Program-made: the position numbers and the translations under genes
Notes under the pieces: generated by a model
Told to the model about the DNA's origin: nothing
Database searches by the model: none
What the model saw: only the letters and a program-made list of their open reading frames with translations
Source: Pseudonocardia sp. SCN 73-27
Lineage (GTDB): Bacteria > Actinomycetota > Actinomycetes > Mycobacteriales > Pseudonocardiaceae
Length of the DNA stretch: 64,000 bases
Reading direction: 5' to 3'
NCBI GenBank assembly: GCA_001725415.1
Contig: MEGH01000007.1
Coordinates: 42,781-106,780, forward strand
In this document: positions 1 through 8,299 of the stretch, piece by piece
Numbering within the stretch: the first letter of the stretch is position 1
How the letters are laid out: each line of letters opens with the position of its first letter

Positions 1-1484
1 TCCCGGCGGCGCCGGGCCTGCGTGCGGCGTTCCTGACCCACGGCTACACCGTCGACGGTGTGCGTGACCTGCTCGGCAATGCCGCGCACGACGCACTCAC
101 CCGTGGCGAGCCGGAGGCCGCGTACCGCGCGAGCCGTGACGGCGGCGAGCTGGGTGTGGTGCTGCGGCTGCTGCTGCTCGGCGGCACCGAGCCGGACCCG
201 GCGGTGCGGGCCGCGCTGGGCGACCCGGAAGGGCTGGTCGCGGGTGGGTTGTTGCGCCGTGACGGCGACGGGTTCGCCGCCGCGCTCGACGTCCGTCCCT
301 ACGCCGACGACGCCGGGTCCGGCGACCCCGACGACGCCTGGTGGGTGGTGTCCGACCTCGACACCCCGGCGGCGCGGCAGGACCGCGACCACGTCACCGG
401 CGTCGGTGGGGCGTCGCTGACGCTGGCGGCGGCCGCGATCCGGCGCCCGGCGGCGTCGACGCTCGACATGGGCACCGGCTGCGGGGTACAGGCGCTGCAC
501 GCCAGCCGGCACTCGGGCCACGTCGTCGGCACCGACCTGGCGCCACGGGCGCTGGCGATGGCCGCGGCGACGCTCGCCCTGTCCGGAGTGCGCGCCGAGC
601 TGCTCGCGGGGCCGTGGCTCGAGCCGGTGGCGGGCAGGCGGTTCTCCCACGTCGTGTCCAACCCGCCGTTCGTGCCGGGCCCGGCGCGGGTCGACTACGT
701 CTACCGCGACTCCGGTGCCGACGGCGACGACGCCCTGGCCGCGCTGCTGGCCGACCTGCCGTCGGTGCTGGAGCCGGGCGGGGTGGCGCAGCTGCTGGGG
801 TCGTGGCTGCACGTGCGCGGCGAGGACTGGCCCGACCGCGTCCGGAGCTGGCTGCCGCCGGGGTGCGACGCCTGGATCCTGCAGCGGGAGGCGGTGGACC
901 CGGCGATGCACGTCGGCACCTGGCAGCGCGACGCCGGGCTCGACCTGACCTCGCCCGCCGCCCGCGCACAGGCCGGCGAATGGCTCGACTGGGCCGAGCA
1001 GCGCGACGTCGAGGGCATCGGTTTCGGGCACCTGCTGCTGCGGCGCACCGACGCCGAGCCGACCGTGGTCGTCGAGGACCTCGTCGGTGAGGCGGGCGGT
1101 CCGCTCGGGCCGGAGGCCGACGGCTGGCTCGACCGCATCGACTGGCTGCGGGCCCACGTCCGCGACGAGGCACTGCTCGGCGCGACACTACGACTCAGCC
1201 CGGCCGCGACGCTGGAGCGCTACGCGGTGCCGGGTGCCGAGGGCTGGGAGGACGCCGGGGCGGCGGTCAGCCGTCGCGACGGGCCACCGTGGCGTCACGA
1301 GGTCGACGAGCCCGCCGCCGCGCTGCTCGCGGGCTGCCGCGGTGAGCTGCCGCTCGACGAGCTGCTGTACCTGCTGTCCTACGCCCACGACCGCCCGTAC
1401 GAGGCGTTGGTCGACGCCACCCTGCCGGCGGTGCGCGAGCTGGTGCGTCACGGCCTGCTGCTGCCGGTCGGGACGCAGACGTGA
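1..1484 (+). CDS. Class I SAM-dependent methyltransferase, PrmC/HemK-like (5' end outside window)
   Basis: The reading frame is open from base 3 with no stop, so the gene enters from upstream; the GTG at 60 is internal. An N-terminal helical domain of about 110 residues precedes a Rossmann methyltransferase fold. The SAM-binding glycine motif LDMGTGCG lies at about 462-485 and the NPPF motif at 660-671. NPPF/NPPY is the signature of N-methyltransferases acting on amide or exocyclic amino groups (PrmC, N6-adenine enzymes). A further 200-residue C-terminal region is typical of a larger actinobacterial subfamily of unknown substrate. The stop overlaps the dtd start by four bases (GTGA), so the two are probably co-translated. 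The target molecule cannot be inferred. Confidence 0.85.
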   Translation, partial: PAAPGLRAAFLTHGYTVDGVRDLLGNAAHDALTRGEPEAAYRASRDGGELGVVLRLLLLGGTEPDPAVRAALGDPEGLVAGGLLRRDGDGFAAALDVRPYADDAGSGDPDDAWWVVSDLDTPAARQDRDHVTGVGGASLTLAAAAIRRPAASTLDMGTGCGVQALHASRHSGHVVGTDLAPRALAMAAATLALSGVRAELLAGPWLEPVAGRRFSHVVSNPPFVPGPARVDYVYRDSGADGDDALAALLADLPSVLEPGGVAQLLGSWLHVRGEDWPDRVRSWLPPGCDAWILQREAVDPAMHVGTWQRDAGLDLTSPAARAQAGEWLDWAEQRDVEGIGFGHLLLRRTDAEPTVVVEDLVGEAGGPLGPEADGWLDRIDWLRAHVRDEALLGATLRLSPAATLERYAVPGAEGWEDAGAAVSRRDGPPWRHEVDEPAAALLAGCRGELPLDELLYLLSYAHDRPYEALVDATLPAVRELVRHGLLLPVGTQT

Positions 1485-1903
1485 AGGCCGTCGCCGCGCG
1501 CGTGACCCGGGCGGCGGTGCGTGTCGAGGGTGGGACGGTCGGCGAGATCGGCGCCGGCCTGCTGGTGCTGCTCGGGGTGCACCACGACGACACCACCGAG
1601 CACGCCGCGACCATGGCCCGCAAGCTGCACGAGCTGCGGATCCTGCGTGACGAGCAGTCGTGCGCGACGACGGGGGCGCCGCTGCTCGTCGTCAGCCAGT
1701 TCACGCTCTACGGCGACACCCGCAAGGGCCGCCGCCCGTCGTGGCAGGCCGCGGCCCGCCCGGACCTCGCCGCGCCGCTGGTGGAAGCCGTCGTCGCGCA
1801 GCTGCGGGGGCGTGGCGCGACCGTCGAGACCGGGGTGTTCCGGGCGCCGATGGAGGTCGAGTCGGTCAACGACGGCCCGTTCACGGTGCTGGTGGAGGTC
1901 TAA
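1481..1903 (+). CDS. dtd: D-aminoacyl-tRNA deacylase
   Basis: This 140-residue protein has the usual DTD length. It carries both diagnostic motifs of the family: SQFTLYGD (about residues 71-78) and NDGPFT near the C-terminus (usual form NDGPVT/NSGPVT). DTD hydrolyses D-amino acids wrongly attached to tRNA, and Gly-tRNA(Ala), in the cytoplasm. The GTG start overlaps the stop of the upstream methyltransferase gene. Its TAA stop overlaps, tail to tail, the TAG stop of the XRE regulator on the other strand, so there is no space for a separate terminator. Confidence 0.95.
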   Translation: MKAVAARVTRAAVRVEGGTVGEIGAGLLVLLGVHHDDTTEHAATMARKLHELRILRDEQSCATTGAPLLVVSQFTLYGDTRKGRRPSWQAAARPDLAAPLVEAVVAQLRGRGATVETGVFRAPMEVESVNDGPFTVLVEV

Positions 1904-2307
1904 CGGGCGGGGGCCGCGCCCTCGACGAAGCTGCGCAGCACCCCGAGCAGGGCGGCCTTCTGGTCGTCGGTGAGCCGGGGGTCGGCGCGGATGGCGTCCT
2001 CGGTGCCGGCCACGGCTGGTTCCGGCTCCGGTGCCGGGTCCGCAGGCTCGGCCGTCGACCACCCGGCCTGGGACAGCAGCTGCTCGGTGGACAGCTGCAA
2101 CGCGTCGGCGATCGAGCGCAGCACCTTGAGCGACGGCTGGTGCAGGCCGCGCTCGACCTGAGACAGGTAGGCGTTGGAGACGCTGGTCAGCGACGCCATC
2201 TCCCGCAGCGACAGGTTCGCGAGCTGGCGCTGGGCACGGATGAAGTCGCCGAGCGCGTTGACCTGCTCGGTCCACGGCCCGCTTTCCGTTCGCTCGCCTG
2301 CGCTCAT
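1900..2307 (-). CDS. XRE-family helix-turn-helix regulator
   Basis: The protein has 135 residues. A Cro/cI-type helix-turn-helix occupies roughly residues 14-72 ([19 protein letters not shown] core, then [14 protein letters not shown]). The second half is a Pro/Ala-rich linker and a short helical tail ending [16 protein letters not shown]. The ATG at 2307 is preceded by a GGGAG ribosome site six bases upstream; longer upstream starts have no such site. Family and length resemble mycobacterial Rv0474-type regulators (from memory). It lies beside, and on the same strand as, the PHA synthase gene, so a role in storage-polymer control is possible but unproven. Confidence 0.85.
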   Translation of the reverse strand: MSAGERTESGPWTEQVNALGDFIRAQRQLANLSLREMASLTSVSNAYLSQVERGLHQPSLKVLRSIADALQLSTEQLLSQAGWSTAEPADPAPEPEPAVAGTEDAIRADPRLTDDQKAALLGVLRSFVEGAAPAR

Positions 2308-2359
2308 CACTCTCCCGGTGTCGCGCCCCATTGTCCCTGATCGTCGTCCCCGGCCGCCG

Positions 2360-4063
2360 TCACGCCTCGCGGACGTACCGCCCCGGGGCGTCGTCGAGCG
2401 GCGGATGGTCGGCGCTGCCCATCGGGGGCGGCGGGCGCATCGGGCCGGCCCGCTCCCTCGCCCACGCCGCCCAGTCCACCCACCAGCTGCCCTGCCGCTG
2501 TGGGGTCGCGGCGCGCCAGGCGTCGGGGTCGGCCGGCACGGGCCCGGTGCCGACGCGGTGGCCCGCACGCGGCGACGGCGGGTTCACCACGCCCGCGATG
2601 TGACCCGACGTCGTCAGCACGAAACGGACGTCGCCGCCCAGCAGCCGGGCCCCGGCGTGGACCGAACGCCACGGCGCGATGTGGTCTGCCTCGGCGGCGA
2701 CGACGTAGGTGTCGTGGCGGACCGCGCCGAGGTCGAGCCGCTCTCCGGCGAGCTCCATCCGGCCGGTGGCCAGCCGGTTCTCGACGTAGAGGCCGGTGAG
2801 GTACTCCATCTGCATCGCCGCGGGCATGCGGGTGGAGTCGGCGTTCCAGACGAGCAGGTCGAACACCGGCGGCTGCCTGCCCAGCCACCAGCCCTCGACG
2901 ACGTAGCGCCACACCAGGTCGTCGGGGCGCAGCGCGTCGAAGGTGGCACGCATGGCCGAGCCGGGCAGGTAGCCGGGGCCCCGCATGCGGCGTTCGAGAC
3001 GTTCGACGGAGCGGGCGTCGGTGAAGACGCCGAGCGGGCCGGGGTCGCGGTAGTCGAGCATGGTGTTGAGCAGGGTGAGGGTGCCGATGCGGCGGTCGCC
3101 GCGGGCGGCGAGCCAGGCCGCCGCGGCGGTGGCGAGGGTGCCGCCCAGGCAGAGGGCGGCGACGTCGGCGCGCGACTCCCCTGTGATGTCCTCGACGACG
3201 TCGAGCGCGGCGAGCAGGCCGGAGTCGAGGTAGTCGGCCATGGTGAGGTCGCGGTGCTCGGGCCCGGGGTTGCGGTAGCTCAGCGCGAAGACGGTGCGCC
3301 CGTGCTCGACGGCCCACTGCGCGAAGCTGCGCCCCGGCGCGAGGTCCATGACGTAGTACTTGTTGATCCACGGCGGCGACAGCAGCAGGGGCGTGCGGTG
3401 CACCGTGCCGGTCGTCGGCGCGTACTGGACGAGCTCGACGAGGTCGTTGCGGTACACCACTTTCCCGGGGGTGGCGGCGACGTCGCGGCCGACGACGAGC
3501 GCGTCGCGCGGCACCTGCAGCGGTGCCCCGCCGTTGGTGGCGACGTCGCGGGCGAGGTTGCGCAGCCCCCGCATCAGACTGCGCCCGCCGGTGCGGCGCG
3601 CGGTGGCGGGGACCTCGGGGTTCGTGAGGGGCCAGTTGGCCGGGTCGGTCGCGGCGACGACCTGGTCGACGACGAACGCGAGCTTGCGGGTGGCGACCGG
3701 CCCCAGCTCGGCGCTGCCGGCGACGGCCCGGGCCCACTCGGCCAGCAGCGCGTGCTCGCGACGGCACAGCGCGAACCAGGCGTTGGTGTCCCACGCGGGA
3801 TGGGAGTGACGGCGGTCGGACAGTGCGGGCGCCTCGTCCGCCTCCGGGGCGACGCCGGTGGCCGCGGCCAGGGCGTGCAGGCTCCCGGTCGCGAGCCGTG
3901 CCGTCGCCGCGGCCGCCGCAGCGGGGTCGGCCGCGACCGAGCGCGCGGCCTCGGCGAGCGTGCCGACGACGTCGACGGGGTCGAGCCGGGCGACGAGCCA
4001 CGACGGGGAGAGCACGTCGCGCAACTTCCCCACCCGCGCCCCCGATGCTTCCCCGGCCACCAC
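2360..4063 (-). CDS. phaC: Class I-type poly(3-hydroxyalkanoate) synthase
   Basis: This 567-residue protein polymerises (R)-3-hydroxyacyl-CoA into storage polyester at granules. The catalytic triad is visible: Cys305 in the lipase-like box ALCLGG, Asp460 in EADHIAPW and His488 in [12 protein letters not shown]. The box has Ala where most PhaC have the first Gly (GxCxG). The PhaC N-terminal domain covers roughly residues 90-250, with the conserved stretch [15 protein letters not shown] at 226-240. The GTG start at 4063 has only a weak ribosome site, so the true start may be slightly internal. No phaA/phaB genes are nearby; monomers must come from elsewhere. Confidence 0.92.
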   Translation of the reverse strand: MVAGEASGARVGKLRDVLSPSWLVARLDPVDVVGTLAEAARSVAADPAAAAAATARLATGSLHALAAATGVAPEADEAPALSDRRHSHPAWDTNAWFALCRREHALLAEWARAVAGSAELGPVATRKLAFVVDQVVAATDPANWPLTNPEVPATARRTGGRSLMRGLRNLARDVATNGGAPLQVPRDALVVGRDVAATPGKVVYRNDLVELVQYAPTTGTVHRTPLLLSPPWINKYYVMDLAPGRSFAQWAVEHGRTVFALSYRNPGPEHRDLTMADYLDSGLLAALDVVEDITGESRADVAALCLGGTLATAAAAWLAARGDRRIGTLTLLNTMLDYRDPGPLGVFTDARSVERLERRMRGPGYLPGSAMRATFDALRPDDLVWRYVVEGWWLGRQPPVFDLLVWNADSTRMPAAMQMEYLTGLYVENRLATGRMELAGERLDLGAVRHDTYVVAAEADHIAPWRSVHAGARLLGGDVRFVLTTSGHIAGVVNPPSPRAGHRVGTGPVPADPDAWRAATPQRQGSWWVDWAAWARERAGPMRPPPPMGSADHPPLDDAPGRYVREA

Positions 4064-4133
4064 GGGAGGTTTCCGGACGTTCCCAGAGTGACGAGACGCA
4101 CGTTGTCACCCGCACGGCGGATGCGCCGGGCCG

Positions 4134-4159
4134 GGAACGATTGTCCACGACCTTGCGTT
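4134..4159 (+). promoter_or_regulatory. ECF-type (SigE/SigH-like) promoter of sigB
   Basis: GGAAC (4134-4138) and GTT (4157-4159) are separated by exactly 18 bases, matching the GGAAC-N18-GTT pattern read by actinobacterial stress ECF sigmas (SigE/SigH in mycobacteria, SigR in Streptomyces). Transcription would begin near 4166 and give a leader of about 60 bases before sigB. Mycobacterial sigB is known to be driven by SigE and SigH from the same kind of element, so position and sequence agree. Confidence 0.75.
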
Positions 4160-4228
4160 GGAACGGTCAGAAGCCGGGGCGGCAGACGCCACAGCGTACC
4201 CCCCGGCAGCGCAGGGAGGGATTCCACG

Positions 4229-5275
4229 ATGACCGCAGCCACCGCCCGTAAGCCGAAGGCAGTTCCGTCGCAGCGTACCGCTCCCGAGCGGGAGGTGTGG
4301 GACACCGAGCCGACCGTGGCCACTCCGAGTGTCGACGAGCTCGACGCGCAGAGCCCCGCGGCCGACCTCGTCCGCGTCTACCTCAACGGGATCGGCAAGA
4401 CCGCGCTGCTCACGGCGGCCCAGGAGGTCGACCTCGCCAAGCGCATCGAGGCCGGCGTCTTCGCCCGTCACGTGCTCGACACCGCCGCCGCCGAGGGCCG
4501 CGAGCTCGACCCCGACTACGCGCGCGACCTGCGGGCCGTGGGCCGCGACGGCGCCCGCGCCCGCAACCACCTCCTCGAGGCCAACCTGCGCCTCGTGGTG
4601 AGCCTGGCCAAGCGCTACACCGGCCGCGGCATGCCGCTGCTCGACCTGATCCAGGAGGGCAACCTCGGCCTGATCCGGGCCGTGGAGAAGTTCGACTACG
4701 CCAAGGGCTTCAAGTTCTCGACCTACGCGACGTGGTGGATCCGCCAGGCCATCACCCGCGGCATGGCCGACCAGGCCCGCACGATCCGGCTCCCCGTGCA
4801 CCTCGTGGAGCAGGTCAACAAGCTGGCGCGGATCAAGCGCGACATGCACCAGCGGCTGGGTCGGGAGGCCACGCACGCCGAGCTGGCCGAGGAGTCGGGC
4901 CTGCCCGAGGAGAAGATCGCCGACCTCCTCGACCACGCCCGCGACCCGGTGAGCCTCGACATGCCGGTCGGTGCCGAGGAGGAGGCCCCGCTCGGGGACT
5001 TCATCGAGGACGCCGAGGCCGCCGACGCCGAGAACACCGTGATCTCGCACCTGCTCCACGACGATCTGCGTCGCGTGCTCGCGACGCTCGACGAGCGGGA
5101 GCAGAACGTGATCCGGATGCGCTACGGCCTCGACGACGGGCAGCCGCGCACGCTCGACCAGATCGGCCGCCGGTTCGGCCTGTCGCGCGAGCGGGTCCGG
5201 CAGATCGAGCGCGAGGTCATGGGCAAGCTGCGGGTCGGTGAGCGCGCCGACCGGTTGCGCGCCTACGCGAGCTGA
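4229..5275 (+). CDS. sigB: Group 2 RNA polymerase sigma factor (SigB/HrdB-like)
   Basis: The protein has 348 residues. Region 1.2 is at about 46-75 ([18 protein letters not shown]), region 2 at 111-185 including [16 protein letters not shown] (2.3/2.4) and the [16 protein letters not shown] stretch entering region 3 (184-199), and region 4 at 280-335 with the recognition helix [18 protein letters not shown]. It lacks the long acidic region 1.1 extension of the primary sigma, hence SigB rather than SigA. The ATG at 4229 has an AGGGAGGG ribosome site at 4213-4220. The same frame runs open far upstream, antisense to phaC, but that part is not coding. In relatives SigB drives stress and stationary-phase genes. 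Confidence 0.93.
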   Translation: MTAATARKPKAVPSQRTAPEREVWDTEPTVATPSVDELDAQSPAADLVRVYLNGIGKTALLTAAQEVDLAKRIEAGVFARHVLDTAAAEGRELDPDYARDLRAVGRDGARARNHLLEANLRLVVSLAKRYTGRGMPLLDLIQEGNLGLIRAVEKFDYAKGFKFSTYATWWIRQAITRGMADQARTIRLPVHLVEQVNKLARIKRDMHQRLGREATHAELAEESGLPEEKIADLLDHARDPVSLDMPVGAEEEAPLGDFIEDAEAADAENTVISHLLHDDLRRVLATLDEREQNVIRMRYGLDDGQPRTLDQIGRRFGLSRERVRQIEREVMGKLRVGERADRLRAYAS

Positions 5276-5323
5276 CCGCTCGTACCTGCGGCGCGACCCC
5301 GAGGACCTCTCGAGACGAGGCCG

Positions 5324-5355
5324 CGGTCGGCGACCGGGACACCGGTCGCCGACCG
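5324..5355 (+). terminator. Hairpin terminator after sigB
   Basis: A perfect 14-base-pair stem (arm CGGTCGGCGACCGG at 5324-5337, partner at 5342-5355) with a GACA tetraloop lies 48 bases after the sigB stop. There is no U-tract, as is common for actinobacterial terminators. It sits between sigB and the convergent aldehyde dehydrogenase gene and could serve both. Confidence 0.7.
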
Positions 5356-5485
5356 TCGGGTCGCCGCCGCCCACCGGGCTCCCCACGAGTGACGGGCGAC
5401 GACTTCCGGCGTCTTTGTACCGTGCGGCGTCCGGCCACCGGTGGGCGACAGGCACCCCGTTCGAGTGACGGAGGGTAACCGGGAG

Positions 5486-6961
5486 TCAGCCGAGCGTGAA
5501 CGGATCCCGGGTGCCGCCGGACAGCTCGACCCACACCGACTTGTTCTCGGTGTACTCGTTCACGGCGTCGATGCCGTTCTCACGGCCGAGCCCCGAGCTC
5601 TTGAAGCCCCCGAACGGCACGCTGGGTGCGACGACGCGGTAGGCGTTGATCCACACCGACCCGGCCCGGATCCTCGCCGCGACCCGGTGGGCACGGTGCA
5701 CGTCCTTGGTCCAGACCGCGCCGGCCAGGCCGTACTGCGTGTCGTTGGCCAGCTTGATCGCCTCGTCCTCGGTGGTGAACGTGTAGGCCGACAGGACCGG
5801 CCCGAACACCTCCTCGCGCACGATGGTCGACTCCGGCCCGACGCCGGTCAGCACGGTGGGCTGGACGAACAGCCCGCCCATCCCGGTGTCGGCGGCGCCG
5901 CCGTAGGCGACCGTCGCGCCCTCGCCCTTGGCCGTCTCCAGGTAGCCGAGGACCTTCTCGTACTGCGGCCGGTTCGCGACCGGACCCATCTCGGTGTCCG
6001 GGTCGTTGGGGTCGCCGAGCCGGATCCGCGACGCCCGCTCCGCGACCAGCCGTACCAGCTCGTCGTGCACCGACTCGTGCACGATCAGCCGCGAACCCGC
6101 CATGCAGGTCTGGCCCGTCGCCGCGAAGACGCCCGCGACCAGCCCGTTGGACGCCGCCTCGAGGTCGGCGTCGGGGAACACGACCTGCGGCGACTTGCCG
6201 CCCAGCTCCAGGGTGACCTTGTTGAGGTTCTCCGCGGCCGCGTGCGCGACCGCCCGGCCGGTGGCCGTCGAGCCCGTGAACGCCACCTTGTCGACGCCGG
6301 GGTGCCCTGCCAGGTGCGCCCCTACCTCACGCGAGTTGCCCGTCACGACGTTGACCACGCCCGGCGGGAACCCGGCATTCTCGAACAGCTCCGCCAGCCC
6401 CAGCGACGACGACGGCGCGTGCTCCGACGGCTTCACCACGACCGTGCAGCCGGCGGCCAGCGCGGGCGCGACCTTCCACGTCAGCAGCAGCAGCGGCGAG
6501 TTCCACGGCGTGATGGCCGCGACGACACCGACCGGCTCGCGGCGGGTGTAGACGAGGAAGTTCGGGTTGGGCGAGGGGATCTGGCGCCCCTCGAGCTTGT
6601 CGGCGATCCCCGCGTAGTAGTGGAACCAGCCGCCGAGGCCGTTGAGCTGGCCGATCATCTCCCGGTAGAGCTTGCCGGAGTCGTTGACCTCCAGCCGCGC
6701 CAGCCGTTCGGCGTTCTCCGCGATCAGGTCGCCGAGACGGCGCATCAACGCCGCGCGGGCGAACCCGGTCAGCTCACCCCACTCGCCGTCCAGCGCGGCC
6801 CGCGCCGCGCCGACCGCGGCGTCGATGTCGTCGGGACCGCCGTCGGGGAGCACCGCCCACGGCTTTCCGGTGTACGGGTTCTCCGACTCGAACGTCTTCC
6901 CCGAGATCGCGTCGACGGCCTTGCCGCCGATCACCATCCGGAAGTGCTCGAGATCCGCCAT
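5486..6961 (-). CDS. NAD(P)-dependent aldehyde dehydrogenase
   Basis: The protein has 491 residues, the standard length for the ALDH superfamily. Conserved catalytic elements are PWN (Asn154, oxyanion hole), Glu252 in LELGGKSP and the nucleophile Cys286 in GQTCMAG. It oxidises an aldehyde to the acid; the sequence places it near the betaine/gamma-aminobutyraldehyde-type enzymes but does not fix the substrate. The ATG at 6961 is chosen because GAGGAGGA lies about eight bases upstream; a 14-residue upstream extension lacks a ribosome site. It is divergent from two flavin reductase genes, which may share the same pathway. Confidence 0.9.
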   Translation of the reverse strand: MADLEHFRMVIGGKAVDAISGKTFESENPYTGKPWAVLPDGGPDDIDAAVGAARAALDGEWGELTGFARAALMRRLGDLIAENAERLARLEVNDSGKLYREMIGQLNGLGGWFHYYAGIADKLEGRQIPSPNPNFLVYTRREPVGVVAAITPWNSPLLLLTWKVAPALAAGCTVVVKPSEHAPSSSLGLAELFENAGFPPGVVNVVTGNSREVGAHLAGHPGVDKVAFTGSTATGRAVAHAAAENLNKVTLELGGKSPQVVFPDADLEAASNGLVAGVFAATGQTCMAGSRLIVHESVHDELVRLVAERASRIRLGDPNDPDTEMGPVANRPQYEKVLGYLETAKGEGATVAYGGAADTGMGGLFVQPTVLTGVGPESTIVREEVFGPVLSAYTFTTEDEAIKLANDTQYGLAGAVWTKDVHRAHRVAARIRAGSVWINAYRVVAPSVPFGGFKSSGLGRENGIDAVNEYTENKSVWVELSGGTRDPFTLG

Positions 6962-7135
6962 CGCACCGTCCTCCTCGACGTCGCCGGGGCCGTTCGGCGG
7001 CAACGCTACGAGACCGCAGCGGGCACGGCCACGCCTGCGAGGGACCGACCCCGGGTCGGGTCGCCATGACCGCCGTCACACATCGGAGATCGTCGGTTGT
7101 GACACTCAGCCATGGTCGCGATCCGAAGGGCCACC

Positions 7136-7141
7136 TAAGGT
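7136..7141 (+). promoter_or_regulatory. -10 element for a leaderless flavin reductase transcript
   Basis: TAAGGT ends seven bases before the GTG at 7149, the spacing expected when transcription starts at the start codon itself. No clear ribosome site precedes the GTG, which agrees. No convincing -35 was found. Confidence 0.4.
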
Positions 7142-7148
7142 TGGCAGG

Positions 7149-7685
7149 GTGACGGACTCGCAGCCGAGTACAGGTCGGTCCCCCGACGCGGTCGATGCCG
7201 CGACCATGCGTGACGTGCTGGGACACTTCGTGTCCGGCATCGTCGTCGTGACCGCTGCAGGTCCCGACGGACCACTCGGGTTCACCTGTCAGTCGTTCGC
7301 GTCGCTGTCGCTCGACCCCCCGTTGGTGAACTTCTCCCCGGCCCGCTCCTCGTCGACCTGGCCGCGGATCCGCGAGGTCGGCACCTTCTGCGTCAACATC
7401 CTCGCCGCGGACCACCAGCACTACAGCGCCGGCTTCGCCCGCTCGGGCGTCGACAAGTTCGAGGGCGTCCGCTGGGGTGCCGCGCCGTCCGGCGCACCGG
7501 TGCTCGACGGTGTGAACGCCTGGATCGACTGCTCCCTGGAGAACGAGTACGACGGCGGCGACCACACGATCGTCGTCGGCCGGGTCCGCGCACTGGGCGC
7601 CGACACCTCGCGCTCACCGCTGCTGTTCCACCGCGGCGCCTACACCCTCGTCGCGCCGATCGTCGAGACGGAGCAGGCCCGATGA
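7149..7685 (+). CDS. Flavin reductase, FMN-binding split-barrel family
   Basis: The protein has 178 residues. Its core, MRDVLGHFVSGIVVVTA (residues 20-36) followed by GFTCQSFASLSLDPPLVNFSPA, is typical of the small reductase components of two-component flavin monooxygenases (HsaB/HpaC type). These use NAD(P)H to supply reduced FMN or FAD to a partner monooxygenase. The C-terminal LLFHRGAY also fits. No partner oxygenase is adjacent. Its stop overlaps the ATG of the next gene (ATGA), indicating an operon of two flavin reductases of different folds, divergent from the aldehyde dehydrogenase. Confidence 0.88.
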   Translation: MTDSQPSTGRSPDAVDAATMRDVLGHFVSGIVVVTAAGPDGPLGFTCQSFASLSLDPPLVNFSPARSSSTWPRIREVGTFCVNILAADHQHYSAGFARSGVDKFEGVRWGAAPSGAPVLDGVNAWIDCSLENEYDGGDHTIVVGRVRALGADTSRSPLLFHRGAYTLVAPIVETEQAR

Positions 7686-8227
7686 GCCCGACGCTGGTGG
7701 GGCTCGTCGGCGGCCCCGACGTCGGCGGCCGCACCACCACCGCGGTCGAGGGCGTCCTCGCCGGGGCGGCGAAGGCCGGGGCGACGACGTCACTGCTCGA
7801 GATCAGCCAGGTCTCGCAGGAGGAGATCGCGGCGGCGTTCGACGCCGCCGACGGTGTCGTGCTGGGCAGCCCGGTGTACCGGGCGTCGTTCAGTGCGCTG
7901 CTGCGCACGGCGCTGGAGGGCACCGAGCGCGGGCGCTGGGGCGAGAAGACGGCGCCGCTGCAGGGCAAGGTCGCCGCGACGGTGCTGACGGGCGCGAGCG
8001 CGCACCACTTCCTCGCGGTGAACGACCTGCGCAACGTGTTGGCGTCGTTCTTCGCGGTGCAGGTGCTCTCCCCCGGGCTGTACCTCGACCACGCCGGCTA
8101 CGCCGACCGGACGACGCTGACCGAGGACAGCACGACGCTCGCCGCCGCCCATGGGGCGGCGCTGGCCGACCTGGCCCGCGCGGTCCGCGGATCATCGGCG
8201 CTGCAGGCGATCACCCCGCAGGTCTGA
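7682..8227 (+). CDS. NADPH-dependent FMN reductase, SsuE-like flavodoxin fold
   Basis: The protein has 181 residues with a flavodoxin-like Rossmann fold. It starts with the strand LVGLVGG, carries the FMN phosphate-binding segment around residues 11-22, and has the GSPVYRASFSALLR motif (about 62-75) typical of the NADPH-dependent FMN reductase family. Such enzymes supply reduced FMN. It is the second gene of the overlapping pair; the reason for two unrelated reductases together is not apparent. The gene ends convergently with dhaM, with a large hairpin between them. Confidence 0.87.
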   Translation: MSPTLVGLVGGPDVGGRTTTAVEGVLAGAAKAGATTSLLEISQVSQEEIAAAFDAADGVVLGSPVYRASFSALLRTALEGTERGRWGEKTAPLQGKVAATVLTGASAHHFLAVNDLRNVLASFFAVQVLSPGLYLDHAGYADRTTLTEDSTTLAAAHGAALADLARAVRGSSALQAITPQV

Positions 8228-8235
8228 GCCCCACC

Positions 8236-8294
8236 CCCGCGCGCAACCTCGCTGTCGTTGCGGCCGCTCCCACAGCCGTGAGGTCGCGCGCGGG
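8236..8294. terminator. Bidirectional hairpin between convergent genes
   Basis: CCCGCGCGC at 8236-8244 is the exact reverse complement of GCGCGCGGG at 8286-8294. Inside, ACCTC pairs with GAGGT and CTGT with ACAG, giving a long, slightly interrupted stem between the FMN reductase and dhaM stops. Its place and symmetry suit a two-way terminator. Its right arm lies six bases from the last codon of dhaM. Confidence 0.6.
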
Positions 8295-8299
8295 ATCTG

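Noticed and set aside
2174-4228. Long open frame in phase with sigB, running antisense over phaC
   Set aside because: It is a high-GC shadow of phaC on the other strand. The sigB ribosome site, ECF promoter and family length all place the start at 4229.
5276-5485. Small frames between sigB and the aldehyde dehydrogenase
   Set aside because: The space is taken by the sigB terminator hairpin and converging 3' ends; no ribosome site or domain is seen.
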